The notes beneath the pieces are model-generated. The model made no database searches. It had not been told where the DNA came from and saw nothing but the letters and a program-made list of their open reading frames with translations. Made by a program: the position numbers and the translations under genes. Below, piece by piece: positions 5,363 through 6,220 of a stretch of 6,220 bases of DNA. Origin of the DNA: Reyranella sp. GTDB lineage: Bacteria > Pseudomonadota > Alphaproteobacteria > Reyranellales > Reyranellaceae. How positions within the stretch are numbered: position 1 is the first letter of the stretch; every line of letters begins with the position of its first letter. The stretch is from contig JAUXRT010000386.1 in NCBI GenBank assembly GCA_030681635.1, positions 1-6,220 on the forward strand, given 5' to 3'.

Positions 5363-5837
5363 CCGGCTCTTTCGGCGGGCCGTCGCGCAACAGGGTCGTC
5401 AGGCGGACGCCCAGGTCATTGGGCTCGAAGCGTTCGCTCGAAGCGGCGATTTCCTCGGCTGTCCACCAGCGATGACCGCGGGTCCAGCTCCGCTCCTTTT
5501 CGTCGAGGCCGGACAAGTCGATCTCGGTGCGATCGGTGCGGGCGAGGAAGAAGCGTTCGCGATGCATGACGTCGGTGCCGCGCCAGCTCATGTGGCGCTC
5601 GCGCGTCCACACCCACAGCGGTTCGCCGATCACGGGCAGCTTGGTCTCTTCGCCGGCCTCGCGGACCGCGGCCTCGGCGAAATCCTCGCCGGGGTCGACC
5701 ATGCCGCCGATCATCACCCAGAAGGGATCGAAGAACGGATTGGCCGGATCGAAGACCTTGGGATCATGAACGTTGAACAGGAACAGGCGGTCCTGTGGAT
5801 CCAGCAGGATCAACCGTGCCGACGGCCGCTCTTTCAT
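5349..5837 (-). CDS. Nudix hydrolase
   Basis: A 162-residue cytoplasmic Nudix-fold protein, a normal length for a single-domain member; these enzymes hydrolyse nucleoside diphosphates linked to another group using Mg2+ or Mn2+. The Nudix box starts at Gly45: G-x5-E51-x7-R59-E60, then A61, G62, E63, E64, T65, K66, L67. The metal-binding REx2EE glutamates are intact, but Lys66 replaces the canonical Gly and Ala61 the usual large hydrophobic residue. The strand before it (ARLILLDPQDRLFLF, 7-21) and the later RWWTAEEI (123-130) are typical. The start is ATG 5835-5837, which overlaps the hemB stop as ATGA; an ATG 57 bp further upstream would read an Arg-rich stretch inside hemB with no homology to the fold. 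Co-transcription with hemB is very likely, but a metabolic link to heme is not implied. Substrate unknown. Confidence 0.93.
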   Translation of the reverse strand: MKERPSARLILLDPQDRLFLFNVHDPKVFDPANPFFDPFWVMIGGMVDPGEDFAEAAVREAGEETKLPVIGEPLWVWTRERHMSWRGTDVMHRERFFLARTDRTEIDLSGLDEKERSWTRGHRWWTAEEIAASSERFEPNDLGVRLTTLLRDGPPKEPVTIG

Positions 5838-6220
5838 TTCGACTTGAGCAGACGCGCCGCGTCGACCGCGCCGTAGGTCAGGATGCCGTCGCAACCGGCG
5901 CGCTTGAAGCTGGTGAGGGTCTCGATCAGCACCTTGTTCCAGTCGAGCCAGCCGCGGTCGCCGGCGCCCCGAAGCATCGCGTACTCGCCGCTCACCTGGT
6001 AGGCGTACGTCGGCACGCCGAAGCTCTCCTTCACGCGGTGCACGATGTCGAGATAGGGCAGGCCCGGCTTCACCATCACCATGTCGGCGCCCTCGGCGAT
6101 GTCGAGCGCGACCTCGCGCAGGGCCTCGTCGGTATTGGCCGGATCCATCTGGTAGGTCGCCTTGGAGGCACCCTTGAGAAAGCCGGCGCTGTCGATGGCG
6201 TCGCGGAACGGATTGTAGAA
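5834..6220 (-). CDS. hemB: Porphobilinogen synthase (delta-aminolevulinic acid dehydratase), C-terminal part
   Basis: The enzyme condenses two 5-aminolevulinate molecules to porphobilinogen, the second common step of tetrapyrrole (heme) synthesis, in the cytoplasm. The 128 visible residues are the C-terminal part of a protein of about 330. They open with FYNPFRDAIDSAG (1-13 of the fragment) and YQMDPANTDEALREVALD (23-40). MVMVKPGLPYLD follows (47-58), whose lysine (fragment residue 51) is the Schiff-base lysine of the active site. Then come YQVSGEYAM (74-82) and FKRAGCDGILTY (105-116). These match E. coli HemB closely in order and spacing, and the variant residues look alphaproteobacterial. 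The start and the metal-binding region lie beyond the right edge. The stop overlaps the Nudix start by four bases, indicating a coupled operon. Confidence 0.98.
   Translation of the reverse strand, partial: FYNPFRDAIDSAGFLKGASKATYQMDPANTDEALREVALDIAEGADMVMVKPGLPYLDIVHRVKESFGVPTYAYQVSGEYAMLRGAGDRGWLDWNKVLIETLTSFKRAGCDGILTYGAVDAARLLKSK

Noticed and set aside
5835..5894. Longer N-terminus for the Nudix hydrolase starting at 5894
   Set aside because: The extra 19 residues are Arg-rich out-of-frame hemB sequence. The ATG at 5835-5837 overlapping the hemB stop begins right at the first strand of the fold.

Overview
This is a GC-rich, gene-dense chromosomal segment. The organism is most likely an alphaproteobacterium: the HemB fragment reads like an alphaproteobacterial porphobilinogen synthase, and the mix of a CaiB/BaiF CoA-transferase, a DMT exporter, an ICL/PEP-mutase family protein and GTG starts fits a metabolically versatile soil or water member. 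Genus is not assignable from sequence alone. There are no RNA genes, insertion sequences, CRISPR arrays or phage genes. Almost no DNA is non-coding: the only gaps are 9, 29 and 105 bp.

Left arm (1-1380, minus strand): a DMT/EamA transporter is followed after 9 bp by the N-terminal part of a CaiB/BaiF family III CoA-transferase that runs off the left edge. The two probably form one operon.

Centre (1410-3527, plus strand): two tandem paralogous YheT-like alpha/beta hydrolases, about 59% identical by hand count without gaps, joined by a GTGA start/stop overlap. A 47-codon ORF for a single-pass membrane micro-protein then overlaps the end of the second hydrolase by 8 bp. All three look translationally coupled. 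This is the most distinctive part of the window.

Right centre (3524-5362): a LysR-type regulator (minus) is divergent from an ICL/PEP-mutase superfamily gene (plus). The 105-bp gap between them holds a dyad next to the lysR start and a strong Shine-Dalgarno before the lyase gene. This is the classic layout of a LysR regulator controlling its divergent neighbour.

Right arm (5349-6220, minus strand): the C-terminal part of hemB (heme biosynthesis) enters from the right edge and overlaps a Nudix hydrolase gene by ATGA. The Nudix box is slightly degenerate.

Both convergent gene pairs overlap at their 3' ends (4 bp and 14 bp), leaving no intergenic room for a terminator, and the same 11-mer occurs at both junctions. 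I see no clearly novel system. The hydrolase pair with its micro-protein, and the regulator/lyase pair of unknown substrate, are the parts worth following up.
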